Under the pieces are notes generated by a model. The model saw only the letters and a program-made list of their open reading frames with translations, made no database searches and had not been told where the DNA came from. Below are positions 41,838 through 51,942 of a DNA stretch of 64,000 bases, in pieces. The position numbers and the translations under genes are program-made. The first letter of the stretch is position 1. Every line of letters starts with the position of its first letter. Source of the stretch: Isoptericola sediminis. GTDB lineage: Bacteria; Actinomycetota; Actinomycetes; Actinomycetales; Cellulomonadaceae. Location: NCBI RefSeq assembly GCF_013085345.1, contig NZ_JABFAJ010000019.1:62001-126000 (forward strand). Reading direction: 5' to 3'.

Positions 41838-43151
41838 GTGCGACTCCGCCGCGCCCTGGCCGCGACGACCGCCGTCGTGCTCGCCACGCTGACCGCCGGG
41901 TGCGGGGCGGGCGAGGCCGAGCCGGAGGTCTCGGACGACATCGTCCTGTGGCTCGTGGGTGCCGACACCGGCGACGAGCTGCGCGACCACCTCGTGACCA
42001 CCTTCGAGCGACGGAACCCCGGCGCGACGCTGACCATCGAGGAGAAGCAGTGGCCCACCCTCGTCGACGACCTCCACCGGGCCCTGGGCGATCCCTCCGC
42101 CACCCCCGACGTCGTCGAGCTCGGTAACACGCAGGCCCCCACGTTCACCCATGCGGGCGCGTTCCGCGAGATCTCGCCGGCGCTGTACGCCGATCTCGGC
42201 GGGGACGACCTGCTGCCGTCCTTCGTCGAGGCGGGGTCGGTCGCGGGCACCGTGTACGCCCTGCCGTACTACTTCGGCTCCCGCCACGTCTTCTACCGCA
42301 AGGACGTGTGGCGCCGCGCCGGGGTCGAGGTGCCCGAGACGCTGGGCGAGTTCGGCGACGCCGTCACGACGCTCACCACGGGCAGTCGTGCCGGGTTCGC
42401 CCTGGGCGGCCAGGACTGGCGCAACGGGATCTCCTGGGTGTTCGCCCACGGCGGCGACCTGGCCGTCGAACGGGACGGCTCGTGGGTCTCGACGCTGTCC
42501 GACCCGGACACGGTGGCCGGGCTCGAGGCCTGGCAGGACGTCTACCGGCACGCCTCGTTCCTGCCCACGACCGAGGTCGACACCGGCTACTGGGAGTACC
42601 TCAACGACGGCGTCGAGTCCGGCGTCCCGGCGGCGGCCGCGATGATGGCCCCCTCGTGGGCCCGCTGGGAGATGGGGGACCTGGTCCGGGACGACCAGGG
42701 CGTCGAGGTCCGCGACGGCATGGCCGACGAGGACACGTGGGGGGTGTTCGCGCTGCCGGGCGTCGACGGCGGGGTCGCGCCGGTGTTCGCCGGCGGCTCG
42801 AACCTGGCGATCTCGTCGCTGACCCGCAACGCCGCGCTCTCCGAGGACCTGCTGCGCGTCGTCTACTCGGACGCGTACCAGACGATGCTCGCCGAGTCCG
42901 GGCTGGGCCCCGCCGACACCCGGTTCACCGACCTGATGACCGACGACGTCTTCGGTCGCACACTGGTGGCGACGGCGGAGGCCTCACGGCTCACCCCGGC
43001 GGCGCCCGGCTGGGCGGAGATCGAGTCCCGAGGTCTCTACGAGGACCTGTTCGAGGAGATCGCGCGCGGCGGCGACGTCGCCGCGGTCGCCCGGGAGTAC
43101 GACGCGCTCATCACCCCGCTGCTCGACGGCACGGCCGACGACGGCGCATGA
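41838..43151 (+). CDS. ABC sugar-binding lipoprotein (second copy)
   Basis: A 437-residue paralogue of the binding protein encoded upstream: the same order of motifs (DVVELGNTQAPTFTHAGAFR, LPYYFGSRHVFYR, ALPGVDGGVAPVFAGGSNLA) with scattered substitutions. The lipobox is LTAGC, Cys22, with a very short linker compared with the first copy. Both serve, presumably, the single pair of permeases, so they may differ in ligand or affinity. The GTG start follows GAGAGGAA. Confidence 0.9.
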   Translation: MRLRRALAATTAVVLATLTAGCGAGEAEPEVSDDIVLWLVGADTGDELRDHLVTTFERRNPGATLTIEEKQWPTLVDDLHRALGDPSATPDVVELGNTQAPTFTHAGAFREISPALYADLGGDDLLPSFVEAGSVAGTVYALPYYFGSRHVFYRKDVWRRAGVEVPETLGEFGDAVTTLTTGSRAGFALGGQDWRNGISWVFAHGGDLAVERDGSWVSTLSDPDTVAGLEAWQDVYRHASFLPTTEVDTGYWEYLNDGVESGVPAAAAMMAPSWARWEMGDLVRDDQGVEVRDGMADEDTWGVFALPGVDGGVAPVFAGGSNLAISSLTRNAALSEDLLRVVYSDAYQTMLAESGLGPADTRFTDLMTDDVFGRTLVATAEASRLTPAAPGWAEIESRGLYEDLFEEIARGGDVAAVAREYDALITPLLDGTADDGA

Positions 43152-43173
43152 CCGACGCAGGAAGGAGACCTCG

Positions 43174-43956
43174 ATGGAGGTCGTGATCGCTCCCGCCCAG
43201 GAGCTGGCGGTGCTGGCCGCCGAGGCGATCGAGGCGTTGCTGCGGCGCAGGCCGCAGGCGGTGCTCGGGCTGGCCACGGGGTCCAGCCCCTCGCAGGTGT
43301 ACGACGAGCTGGCGCGACGCCACACCGAGAGCGGGCTGTCGTTCGCCCAGGCCCGCGGCTTCATGCTCGACGAGTACGTGGGGCTGGCCGCCGACCACCC
43401 GGAGCGGTACCGCAACGTCATCGCCGCCGACATCGCCGAGCGGGTGGACTGGCCGGCGGACCAGGTGCAGGGACCGGACGGGCTCGCGTCGGACCTCTCG
43501 GCCGCGTGCGCGGCGTACGAGCGGGCGATCGCTGACGCCGGGGGAGTGGACCTGCAGCTGCTCGGGATCGGGACGGACGGGCACATCGCCTTCAACGAGC
43601 CGGGGTCGTCGCTGGCCTCGCGGACGCGGATCAAGACGCTGACGACCCAGACGCGGGTGGACAACGCGCGGTTCTTCGACGGGGACGTCGAGCAGGTGCC
43701 CACCCACTGCCTGACCCAGGGGCTGGGCACGATCATGGAGGCCCGGCACCTGGTGCTGCTGGCCACGGGCCGGCACAAGGCCGAGGCCGTGCACCAGCTG
43801 GTCGAGGGGCCGGTCTCGGCGCTGTGGCCGGCGACGGTGATGCAGTTCCATCCGCACGCCACGGTGCTCGTCGACGAGGCCGCGGCCTCGCGGCTCCAGC
43901 TCGCGAGCTACTACCGGCAGACGTACGACTCCAAGCCGGCCTGGCAGGGCCTCTGA
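43174..43956 (+). CDS. nagB: Glucosamine-6-phosphate deaminase
   Basis: A 260-residue enzyme converting glucosamine-6-phosphate to fructose-6-phosphate and ammonia. Motifs LGLATGSSPSQVYDEL (phosphate binding), FMLDEYVG, LLGIGTDGHIAFNEPGSS and ATGRHKAEAVHQLVEG are all as in NagB. It ends the amino-sugar cluster. A deacetylase (nagA) gene is not present in the window, so either the imported sugar is already deacetylated or nagA lies elsewhere. A 20-bp repeat array begins two bases after its stop. Confidence 0.95.
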   Translation: MEVVIAPAQELAVLAAEAIEALLRRRPQAVLGLATGSSPSQVYDELARRHTESGLSFAQARGFMLDEYVGLAADHPERYRNVIAADIAERVDWPADQVQGPDGLASDLSAACAAYERAIADAGGVDLQLLGIGTDGHIAFNEPGSSLASRTRIKTLTTQTRVDNARFFDGDVEQVPTHCLTQGLGTIMEARHLVLLATGRHKAEAVHQLVEGPVSALWPATVMQFHPHATVLVDEAAASRLQLASYYRQTYDSKPAWQGL

Positions 43957-43958
43957 CC

Positions 43959-44109
43959 CGCGGGCCAGGATGCCTGGTCGCGGGTCAGGACGCTCCGCCG
44001 CGAGTCAGGACGCTCCGCCGCGAGTCAGGGCCATCGGTCGCGGGTCAGGGCGACCGGTCGCGGGTCAGGATGCTCGGTCGCGGGTCAGGACTCTTTGCCG
44101 CGGGTCAGG
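43959..44109 (-). repeat. 20-bp-period array of eight units
   Basis: CGCG(G/A)G(T/C)CAGG starts at 43959, 43979, 43999, 44019, 44039, 44059, 44079 and 44099, an exact 20-bp period over eight units. Between the 11-base cores are nine variable bases. Read on the minus strand the core is CCTGACYCGCG, the same as in the other two arrays. Confidence 0.92.
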
Positions 44110-44210
44110 GGTCGGCAGTGCGGAGCACGTCACGGTGTGACGTTCCGCGCGCTGCGCCCCGGTGCGCCCGGGCCGAACCGTCGGCGGGCGCACCTCCTCG
44201 TCCCGCCCGC

Positions 44211-44301
44211 CCTGACTCGCGGAGGACCGTCCTGACTCGCGCAGCAGCGCCCTGATTCGGCGGAACGTGCCCTGACCCGGCGCGTGCGGACCTGACTCGT
44301 G
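44211..44301 (+). repeat. 20-bp-period array of five units, inverted
   Basis: CCTGA(C/T)(T/C)CG core units start at 44211, 44231, 44251, 44271 and 44291, again exactly 20 bp apart, in the opposite orientation to the eight-unit array upstream. Confidence 0.9.
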
Positions 44302-44374
44302 ACCCGTCCGGGACGCCTCGGTGGAGGTGCCGGTTCGCCTCGACCCACGATGTCCGGCACGTAGGATGGGGCGC

Positions 44375-44692
44375 ATGAGCGAGCCCCTCTCCACCCCGCC
44401 GGCCGACCCCTCGCAGGACACCGGGTCGGGGACGAGCGTGCTCGAGCGCCCCGACACGCGGGAGCAGTCGGCGGAGCCGGGTGACCACGAGCGGTTTGCG
44501 CACTACGTGCGCAAGGAGAAGATCATGCAGTCGGCGATGTCCGGCAAGCCCGTGATCGCGCTCTGCGGCAAGGTCTGGGTGCCGGGCCGCGACCCCGCGA
44601 AGTTCCCGGTGTGCCCGATCTGCAAGGAGATCTACGACGGCCTGCGTGACCCGCAGGACGGCGACGACGGCAACTCCGACTCCGAGTCGTGA
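44375..44692 (+). CDS. DUF3039 protein
   Basis: A 105-residue actinobacterial protein. After a polar N-terminus come DHERFAHYVRKEKIMQSAM and a likely zinc site (ALCGKVW ... FPVCPICKEIY). The family is conserved in actinobacteria and usually sits, as here, immediately before a DEAD/DEAH helicase gene; function unknown. Its stop overlaps the helicase GTG. Confidence 0.88.
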   Translation: MSEPLSTPPADPSQDTGSGTSVLERPDTREQSAEPGDHERFAHYVRKEKIMQSAMSGKPVIALCGKVWVPGRDPAKFPVCPICKEIYDGLRDPQDGDDGNSDSES

Positions 44693-46539
44693 GCTTGCCG
44701 GTCCCCGAGTCGGAGTCCGTCGACCTCTTCGCCGCCGCCGCCGAGCCGGCCAAACCGCTGCCGCAGTCGCCCTCGGTCTCGGCCGCCTCCCACCTCAGCC
44801 CCGCATACCCGCGTCGTGCCCCGTGGGGCACGGCGTCGAACCTGCGGGCGTGGCAGGCCGAGGCCCTGGAGCTCTACCACCAGCGCTCGGCCCGCGACTT
44901 CCTCGCCGTCGCCACGCCGGGCGCCGGCAAGACCACGTTCGCCCTGCGGGTGGCCACCGAGCTGCTCGACGCCGGCGTGGTCCGGCGGGTGACGGTCGTC
45001 GCGCCGACGGAGCACCTCAAGCACCAGTGGGCGGACGCCGCCGCGCGGGTGGGCATCCGGATCGACCCGTCGTTCAAGAACGCCCAGGGAAAGCACGGGT
45101 CGCACTACGACGGCGTCGCGCTGACCTACGCCCAGGTGGCCGCCAAGCCCGCCCTGCACCGGGCGCGCACCGAGGCCGCCCGCACCCTCGTCATCCTCGA
45201 CGAGGTGCATCACGGGGGTGACGCCCTGAGCTGGGGCGACGCCATCCGGGACGCGTTCGAGGACGCCACGCGACGTCTCGCGCTCACCGGCACCCCGTTC
45301 CGGTCGGACACGGCGTCGATCCCGTTCGTCACCTACGAGGCCGACGCCGAGGGCATCCGGCGCTCGAGGGCCGACTACACCTACGGCTACGGCGACGCGC
45401 TGCGCGACCACGTGGTGCGCCCGGTGCTGTTCATGACCTACTCCGGCGAGATGCGCTGGCGGACCCGCGCCGGGGACGAGGTCAGCGCACGCCTCGGCGA
45501 GGACATGACCAAGGACATGCATTCCCAGGCGTGGCGCACGGCCCTGGACCCGCGCGGCGAGTGGATCCCCTCGGTGCTGGCGGCGGCCGACCGGCGGCTG
45601 ACCGAGATGCGCCGCTCCGTCCCGGACGCCGGCGGCCTCGTCATCGCCACCGACCAGGCCGACGCCCGCGCCTACGCCGGGCACCTGGCCCGCATCACCG
45701 GGACCTCGCCGACGGTCGTGCTCAGCGACGACGACGGCGCCTCGGCGCGCATCGACGAGTTCTCCGCCGGGACGGACCGCTGGATGGTGGCGGTGCGCAT
45801 GGTCTCCGAGGGCGTCGACGTGCCCCGGCTGGCCGTGGGCGTCTACGCCACGAGCACCTCGACGCCGCTGTTCTTCGCCCAGGCGGTGGGCCGGTTCGTC
45901 CGCGCCCGCAAGCGCGGCGAGACCGCGTCGGTGTTCCTGCCGAGCGTGCCGCTGCTGCTCGGCCTCGCCAACGAGCTGGAGGCGGAGCGCGACCACGCCC
46001 TCGACCGCCCGCAGACGGCCGAGGAGCAGGGGATCGAGTACGACCCGGAGGCCGCCCTGCTGGCCGCGGCCAACAAGGAGGAGAAGGCGTCCGGCGAGCT
46101 GACGGGTTCCTTCGAGGCGCTGGACGCGCAGGCCTCCTTCGACCGTGTGCTGTTCGACGGCGGCGAGTTCGGCACCGGCGGCGACATCGGCTCGGACGCC
46201 GAGCAGGACTTCCTGGGGATCCCCGGGCTGCTGGACGCCGACCAGGTCTCCACGCTGCTGCGACAGCGTCAGGCGGCGCAGACCCGCGGCCGCGACGGCG
46301 CCACCAGCGGCGAGGCCGTCCTGGAGCAGTCCGAGCAGGAGCACCGCCGGGCGGCGGCGCTGCGCAAGGAGCTGTCGAAGCTGGTCTCCGCCTGGGCGCG
46401 CAAGAGCGGGACCCCGCACGGCAAGGTGCACAACGAGCTGCGTCGGCGCTGCGGCGGTCCCGAGGTGCCGCTGGCCACCGCCGACCAGCTCGACGCCCGG
46501 GTCGAGACCGTGCGCGGCTGGTTCGTCGGCAAGCGCTGA
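44689..46539 (+). CDS. DEAD/DEAH-box superfamily 2 helicase
   Basis: A 616-residue SF2 helicase. Motif I is ATPGAGKTTFAL, motif II DEVHH, motif III LALTGTPFRSD, and the second RecA domain ends with QAVGRFVRARKRGE. It is shaped like XPB/RecG-type ATPases and has a helical C-terminal domain of about 120 residues. Likely acts in DNA repair or restart; no nuclease or accessory domain is seen. Coupled to the DUF3039 gene. Confidence 0.88.
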   Translation: MSLPVPESESVDLFAAAAEPAKPLPQSPSVSAASHLSPAYPRRAPWGTASNLRAWQAEALELYHQRSARDFLAVATPGAGKTTFALRVATELLDAGVVRRVTVVAPTEHLKHQWADAAARVGIRIDPSFKNAQGKHGSHYDGVALTYAQVAAKPALHRARTEAARTLVILDEVHHGGDALSWGDAIRDAFEDATRRLALTGTPFRSDTASIPFVTYEADAEGIRRSRADYTYGYGDALRDHVVRPVLFMTYSGEMRWRTRAGDEVSARLGEDMTKDMHSQAWRTALDPRGEWIPSVLAAADRRLTEMRRSVPDAGGLVIATDQADARAYAGHLARITGTSPTVVLSDDDGASARIDEFSAGTDRWMVAVRMVSEGVDVPRLAVGVYATSTSTPLFFAQAVGRFVRARKRGETASVFLPSVPLLLGLANELEAERDHALDRPQTAEEQGIEYDPEAALLAAANKEEKASGELTGSFEALDAQASFDRVLFDGGEFGTGGDIGSDAEQDFLGIPGLLDADQVSTLLRQRQAAQTRGRDGATSGEAVLEQSEQEHRRAAALRKELSKLVSAWARKSGTPHGKVHNELRRRCGGPEVPLATADQLDARVETVRGWFVGKR

Positions 46540-46569
46540 CGCGCGTTCCCGCGGTCCCGCTGCGGCCGG

Positions 46570-48000
46570 TCAGGACAACGACTCGGTGACCGTGGGGATC
46601 GCCGGGTCGCCGGCCGAGAGCCGCCGGGCTCCCCGGGGCAGCTCGTTGCGGGACCTGGTGTGCTGCTCGGCCGCCGTGCTCACCCCGTGGGCGCCGACCC
46701 ACCGCGAGTCGATCGCTCCGTCCGTGACCAGCGGCACCTGCAGGGGGCGCAGTCGGCCGCCGTCGGCGGCCTCCTCGGGCGGCTCCCACGCCACGACGTC
46801 CTCGTCCGGACCCGTGAACAGCACCTCCTCGACGGCCCGCTCGTCCTCGTCCAGCCGACGGGCGGCCGCCTTGCGCCCGCCCGCGGTCGACTTGTGCGCC
46901 GAGGCCTTCGCCACCGCCTGCAGCCGGCCCGCCGAGTCGGCGCGCGCCACGAGCTTGTAGACCATCCCGCAGGTCGGGGCGCCCGAACCCGTCACCAGCG
47001 CGGTGCCGACGCCGTAGGCGTCCACCGGTGCGGCGGCCAGGCCGGCGATGGCGTGCTCGTCCAGGTCGGAGGTCACCACGATCTTGGTGCCGGTGGCCCC
47101 GAGCTCGTCGAGCCGGGCCCGGACGTCGATCGCCATCGCCCCGAGGTCGCCGGAGTCCAGCCGGACGGCCCCCAGCCCGGTGCCGGCCGCCTCGATCGCC
47201 CGGTCCACGCCGCGCCGCACGTCGTAGGTGTCCACCAGCAACGTCGTCCCGACCCCGTGCCACGAGACCTGGGAGGAGAACGCCGAGCTCTCGTCGTCGT
47301 GCAGGAGCGTGAACGCGTGGGCGGCGGTACCGATCGTCTCGAGCCGGTAGCGGTAGCCGGCCTCGAGGTTCGACGTCCCGACGAACCCGCCGACGACGGC
47401 GGCCCGGGCGGCGGCGACAGCGGCGACCTCGTGCGTGCGCCGCGAGCCCATCTCCATCACGGGACGGTCCACCGCGGCGCTGGTCATCCGGGACGCGGCC
47501 GAGGCGATGGCGGAGTCGTGGTTGAGGATCGACAGCACCAGCGTCTCCAGCACCACCGCCTCGGCGAAGGTGCCCTCGACCTGCAGCACGGGCGACCCCG
47601 GGAAGAACGTCTCGCCCTCCGCGTAGCCGGTGACGGTCCCGGTGAACCGGAAGTCCTGCAGGAACTCCAGGGTCCGGTCGTCGACCACGCGCTGCCGGGC
47701 CAGGAAGTCGAGCTCGGTGTCCCCGAAACGAAAGGCGGGCAGCGCCTCGAGCAGCCGGCCCGTGCCGGCCAGCACGCCGTACCGTCGGCCGGCCGGGAGG
47801 TGACGGGTGAACACCTCGAAGACGCAGTGGCGGTGGGCGGTCCCGTCGGCGAGCGCCGCCGCGAGCATCGTCAGCTCGTACCGGTCGGTGAGGAGCCCGA
47901 GCGAGGGCCGGGGTGCGGTCAGGGGGACGTCCGAGGAGGACGGCGGGACGGTCAGGGGGCTCGTCGCCGGGTCGTCGTCGGCCCGTCGCTCGTCGGTCAT
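46570..48000 (-). CDS. pncB: Nicotinate phosphoribosyltransferase
   Basis: A 476-residue NAD salvage enzyme joining nicotinate to PRPP. LLTDRYELTMLAAALADG at the start, FSSQVSW, MGSRRTHEVAAVAAARAAVV, TIGTAAHAFTLLH (phosphorylated His of the family) and VRLDSGDLGAMAIDVRARLD are typical. A Ser/Pro-rich stretch of about 35 residues precedes the core. The start ATG is preferred to upstream frame. Divergent from clpS. Confidence 0.93.
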   Translation of the reverse strand: MTDERRADDDPATSPLTVPPSSSDVPLTAPRPSLGLLTDRYELTMLAAALADGTAHRHCVFEVFTRHLPAGRRYGVLAGTGRLLEALPAFRFGDTELDFLARQRVVDDRTLEFLQDFRFTGTVTGYAEGETFFPGSPVLQVEGTFAEAVVLETLVLSILNHDSAIASAASRMTSAAVDRPVMEMGSRRTHEVAAVAAARAAVVGGFVGTSNLEAGYRYRLETIGTAAHAFTLLHDDESSAFSSQVSWHGVGTTLLVDTYDVRRGVDRAIEAAGTGLGAVRLDSGDLGAMAIDVRARLDELGATGTKIVVTSDLDEHAIAGLAAAPVDAYGVGTALVTGSGAPTCGMVYKLVARADSAGRLQAVAKASAHKSTAGGRKAAARRLDEDERAVEEVLFTGPDEDVVAWEPPEEAADGGRLRPLQVPLVTDGAIDSRWVGAHGVSTAAEQHTRSRNELPRGARRLSAGDPAIPTVTESLS

Positions 48001-48097
48001 GCCCCTACGGTACGGCGCGCGCGCCGCTTCGGGCAGGAGGAACGGGTGCGGCGCGTGCGGTCCCGCCCCCGCGCGGCCGTCCCCGTAGGGTGGTGGC

Positions 48098-48408
48098 ATG
48101 ACGGAAGCGGCGACGCAGGAGGACACCAGCACCGAGGAGGTGTTCGGACTCGCCGACCCCTGGGTCACCATCGTGTGGAACGACCCGGTCAACCTCATGA
48201 GCTACGTCTCGTACGTCTTCGAGAGCTACTTCGGGTACCCCGAGGCGAAGGCACGCACCCTGATGCTGCAGGTGCACCACGAGGGCCGGGCGGTCGTGTC
48301 GACCGGCCCGAAGGAGCGCATGGAGGTCGACGTGCAGGCGATGCACGGGTTCGGCCTGTGGGCCACCATGCAGCAGTCGGACGCGCCGGGCGCGGCAGGG
48401 GAGGGGGC

Positions 48409-48412
<4 letters not shown>
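48098..48412 (+). CDS. clpS: ClpS adaptor
   Basis: A 104-residue adaptor that delivers N-degron substrates to the ClpAP/ClpCP protease. The core [36 protein letters not shown] and [19 protein letters not shown] match ClpS. The DUF2017 gene overlaps its stop, an arrangement common in actinobacteria. Confidence 0.95.
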
Positions 48413-49089
<677 letters not shown>

Positions 49090-49182
49090 GGGCTGTCGGC
49101 GGCCCGGTGCTGTGGTGCGTGCCACGCGTGGCTCCGATCACGAAACCGGTGCTCAGGACGTCGCGACGTTAGGCTGCCAGCC

Positions 49183-49986
49183 GTGAACGACGCCCCGATC
49201 GGGATCTTCGACAGCGGGGTGGGCGGTCTCACCGTCGCCCGCTCGATCCTCGACCAGCTCCCGCACGAACGCCTGCACTACATCGGCGACACGGCGAACG
49301 GCCCGTACGGGCCCAAGCCGCTGGCCGCCGTGCGTGCCATGGCGCTCGCCGTGATGGACCGGCTGGTGGACGACGGCGTGAAGATGCTCGTCATCGCCTG
49401 CAACTCCGCCTCGGCGGTGGCGTTGCGGGACGCGCGCGAGCGGTACACCGTCCGCCGCGGCATCCCCGTGGTCGAGGTGATCCTGCCGGCGGCGCGCCGG
49501 GCCGTCGTCGCCTCCCGCTCCGGTCGGATCGGTGTCATCGGGACCAAGGCGACGGTGGACTCGCTGGCCTACGACGACGCCTTCGCCGTCACCCCCGGGA
49601 TCGAGGTGACGAGCCAGGCGTGCCCGGAGTTCGTCCGGCTGGTCGAGGAGGGCACGACGTCGGGACCGGAGGTCTTCGACATCGCGACCCAGTACCTCGC
49701 CCCGGTGCGGGCGGCCGGCGTGGACACGCTGGTGCTGGGCTGCACGCACTACCCGCTGCTGGCGGGCCCGATCTCGTACGTGATGGGACAGGACGTGACC
49801 TTGGTGTCCTCGGCGGAGGAGACGGCCCTGGACGTGTACCGCAAGCTCGTGGCGCACGACCTGGAGCGGTCGCTGGACGCTCCCGCGCCGGAGCACCGCT
49901 TCGCCGCGACCGGGAGCCCGGCACCGTTCGCGGACCTGGCCCGCCGGTTCCTCGGACCGGAGGTCGACCTCGTGGAGGCTGCATGA
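49183..49986 (+). CDS. murI: Glutamate racemase
   Basis: A 267-residue enzyme supplying D-glutamate for peptidoglycan. [17 protein letters not shown], the catalytic cysteines in IACNSAS and GCTHYPLL, and [13 protein letters not shown] are conserved. It starts at GTG and overlaps the next gene by ATGA. Confidence 0.95.
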   Translation: MNDAPIGIFDSGVGGLTVARSILDQLPHERLHYIGDTANGPYGPKPLAAVRAMALAVMDRLVDDGVKMLVIACNSASAVALRDARERYTVRRGIPVVEVILPAARRAVVASRSGRIGVIGTKATVDSLAYDDAFAVTPGIEVTSQACPEFVRLVEEGTTSGPEVFDIATQYLAPVRAAGVDTLVLGCTHYPLLAGPISYVMGQDVTLVSSAEETALDVYRKLVAHDLERSLDAPAPEHRFAATGSPAPFADLARRFLGPEVDLVEAA

Positions 49987-50789
49987 GACTCGTGACCGTC
50001 GGTGTCTCCGGCTCGTTGCCGGGGCCGGACTCGCCCGCGTCCTGCTACCTGGTGCAGGCCGACGACGCGGAGCGGACCTGGAACGTGGTGCTCGACCTGG
50101 GGTCGGGTGCGCTGGGTCCGCTGCAGCGTCACGTGGACCCGGCCGACCTCGACGCGATCGGCCTGTCCCACCTGCACCCCGACCACTGCTCGGACCTGAG
50201 CGGGCTGTACGTGTACCTCAAGTACCACCCGGAGCGCGGCGTCGTCCGCACCGGGGTCCCGCGCGAGCTGCCGGTGCTGGGGCCGTCCGCGACCTGCGAG
50301 CGGGCCGCGGCGATGTACGGGCTCGAACCGGGCGAGGACATGGCCACCGAGTACGCCTTCCGCACCTGGGAGCCCGGGTCGCCGGTCCGGGTCGGCCCGA
50401 TGACGCTGGAGCCGTTCCGGGTCAACCACCCGGTCGAGGCCTACGGCGTGCGGGTGACCGGGCCGTCGTCGGACCGTGCGGGGGAGTCCGCGACCCTGGT
50501 GTTCTCCGGGGACACGGACATGTGCCCCGGGTTGGTCGAGGGGGCACGGGGCGCCGACCTGCTGCTGTGCGAGGCGGCGTTCCTCGAGGGACGTGACGAC
50601 GGCGTGGAGCGCGGCATCCACCTCACGGGCCGGCGCGCCGGGAAGGTCGCCGCCGAGGCGGCTGTCGGCCGGCTGCTGCTGACGCACCTGCCCGCGTGGA
50701 CGGACCCGGCCGACACGCTCGCCGAGGCCCGCGGCGTGTTCGACGGCCCGACGGAGCTCGCCGTCGCCGGCGGCGTCCACACGCTCTGA
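49983..50789 (+). CDS. Metallo-beta-lactamase fold hydrolase
   Basis: A 268-residue MBL-fold protein with [11 protein letters not shown] (metal site), [20 protein letters not shown] and [12 protein letters not shown]. The layout resembles RNase Z-like or cyclic-nucleotide phosphodiesterase-type MBL proteins; actinobacterial relatives commonly follow murI. The substrate is not known. Confidence 0.88.
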   Translation: MRLVTVGVSGSLPGPDSPASCYLVQADDAERTWNVVLDLGSGALGPLQRHVDPADLDAIGLSHLHPDHCSDLSGLYVYLKYHPERGVVRTGVPRELPVLGPSATCERAAAMYGLEPGEDMATEYAFRTWEPGSPVRVGPMTLEPFRVNHPVEAYGVRVTGPSSDRAGESATLVFSGDTDMCPGLVEGARGADLLLCEAAFLEGRDDGVERGIHLTGRRAGKVAAEAAVGRLLLTHLPAWTDPADTLAEARGVFDGPTELAVAGGVHTL

Positions 50790-50815
50790 GCCGGCGGGTG
50801 GGTACGCTCGACGCC

Positions 50816-51187
50816 GTGCAGAAGCTTCCCGTCTGGCCGGCCGTGATCGCCGACCTCGTGTGCGTGCTGGCCTTCACCCTCGTCGGCACGGCGAGCCACG
50901 CCTCGGCGGGGTCGGCCGGTCACGTCGTGGCCGTGGCCGCGCCGTTCGTGATCGGGCTGGCCGTCGGCTGGCTCGCGACCCGCGGGTGGCGGGCGCCCGC
51001 GCAGCCGTGGCCGACGGGCGTGGCGATCTGGTTCGCGACGGCGGCTCTCGGCCTGCTGCTGCGCCCGCTGTTCACCGGGGGCTTCGCCTGGTCGTTCAGC
51101 CTGGTCACCGCGGTGTTCCTGGCGCTGACGATGATCGGCTGGCGGCTGCTGGCCGCTCTCGCCCAGCGCCGCCGCCAGACGTCCTGA
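50816..51187 (+). CDS. DUF3054 membrane protein
   Basis: A 123-residue protein with four membrane helices and a basic C-terminus, matching DUF3054 (VWPAVIADLVCVLAFTLVG, FVIGLAVGWLATRGWR). It begins at a GTG 26 bases after the MBL gene. Function unknown. A long palindrome follows its stop. Confidence 0.85.
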   Translation: MQKLPVWPAVIADLVCVLAFTLVGTASHASAGSAGHVVAVAAPFVIGLAVGWLATRGWRAPAQPWPTGVAIWFATAALGLLLRPLFTGGFAWSFSLVTAVFLALTMIGWRLLAALAQRRRQTS

Positions 51188-51200
51188 CCACCCGGGACGC

Positions 51201-51258
51201 TGTGGGCATGAAATCGGCAGCTCGACCCCCGGGTCGAGCTGCCGATTTCATGCCCACA
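51201..51258. terminator. 28-bp perfect inverted repeat between convergent genes
   Basis: Two exact 28-bp arms (left begins TGTGGGCATGAAATCGG) are separated by only CC, so the sequence is almost fully palindromic. It sits between the convergent DUF3054 and rdgB genes and would serve as a bidirectional terminator, but the arm length is far above normal and it could also be a mobile miniature repeat. Confidence 0.75.
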
Positions 51259-51278
51259 ACGGTGACGGGCGGACAGGG

Positions 51279-51941
51279 TCAGGGGCGCAGCGCCGCCGCG
51301 ATGGCCGGAGCCAGGGAGCGCAGCGCCTTGCCGCGATGGGAGATCGCGTTCTTCTCGGCGGCGCTCAGCTCCGCCGACGTGCGCCTGCCCGGCGTCCCGT
51401 CCGGGCCGGCCGGCTGCTCGACCGGCACGAGGATCGGGTCGTACCCGAACCCGCCCGTGCCGCGCGGGGAGCGCACCAGCACCCCGGGCATCTCGCCCAT
51501 CGCGACCTCCTCGCGGCCGTCGGGGGTCACCAGGGCGGCCGCGCAGACGAACGCCGCCGCACGGTGCTCGTCGCGCACGTCGCCGAGCTGACCGAGCAGC
51601 AGCTCCAGGTTCGCCGCGTCGTCACCGTGGCGGCCCGCCCAGCGGGCCGAGAAGATCCCCGGGGCGCCACCGAGCACGTCGACGCTGAGCCCGGAGTCGT
51701 CCGCGACGGCGGGCAGCCCCGTCGCGGACGCCAGGGCGCGCGCCTTGATCAGCGCGTTCTCGGCGAAGGTCACGCCGTCCTCGACCGGCTCGGGGGCGTC
51801 CAGGTCCCCGGCGGTGACGACCGCGTCGTCGGGCAGGTCGGCCAGCCCGGGCTCGGCGCGCAGGATCGCCAGCAGCTCGACGAGCTTCTTGCGGTTGTGC
51901 GTGGCCAGCACCAGCCGGGCCGACGCCGGGGCGCCGGCCAC
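51279..51941 (-). CDS. rdgB: Non-canonical purine NTP pyrophosphatase (RdgB/HAM1)
   Basis: A 220-residue house-cleaning enzyme that hydrolyses ITP, XTP and dITP. LVLATHNRKKLVELLAIL, the metal site LPAVADDSGLSVDVL, APGIFSARWAG, GFGYDPIL and the final SHRGKALRSL are all present. It starts at GTG one base after the rph stop, so the two are coupled; the pairing is common in actinobacteria. Confidence 0.95.
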   Translation of the reverse strand: MAGAPASARLVLATHNRKKLVELLAILRAEPGLADLPDDAVVTAGDLDAPEPVEDGVTFAENALIKARALASATGLPAVADDSGLSVDVLGGAPGIFSARWAGRHGDDAANLELLLGQLGDVRDEHRAAAFVCAAALVTPDGREEVAMGEMPGVLVRSPRGTGGFGYDPILVPVEQPAGPDGTPGRRTSAELSAAEKNAISHRGKALRSLAPAIAAALRP

Positions 51942-51942
51942 C

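Larger units (their letters stand above)
43957..44374. other. Gene-free stretch holding two opposed 20-bp-period arrays
   Basis: The 418 bases between nagB and the DUF3039 gene contain no credible gene. Most of it is occupied by two repeat arrays of opposite orientation with about 100 bp of GC-rich DNA between them. The last 70 bases hold GGATGGGG-type sequence ahead of the DUF3039 start. Confidence 0.75.

Noticed and set aside
43959-44301. CRISPR array
   Set aside because: The conserved part is 9-11 bases, the variable part about nine, and no cas gene is nearby; the repeats also invert orientation.
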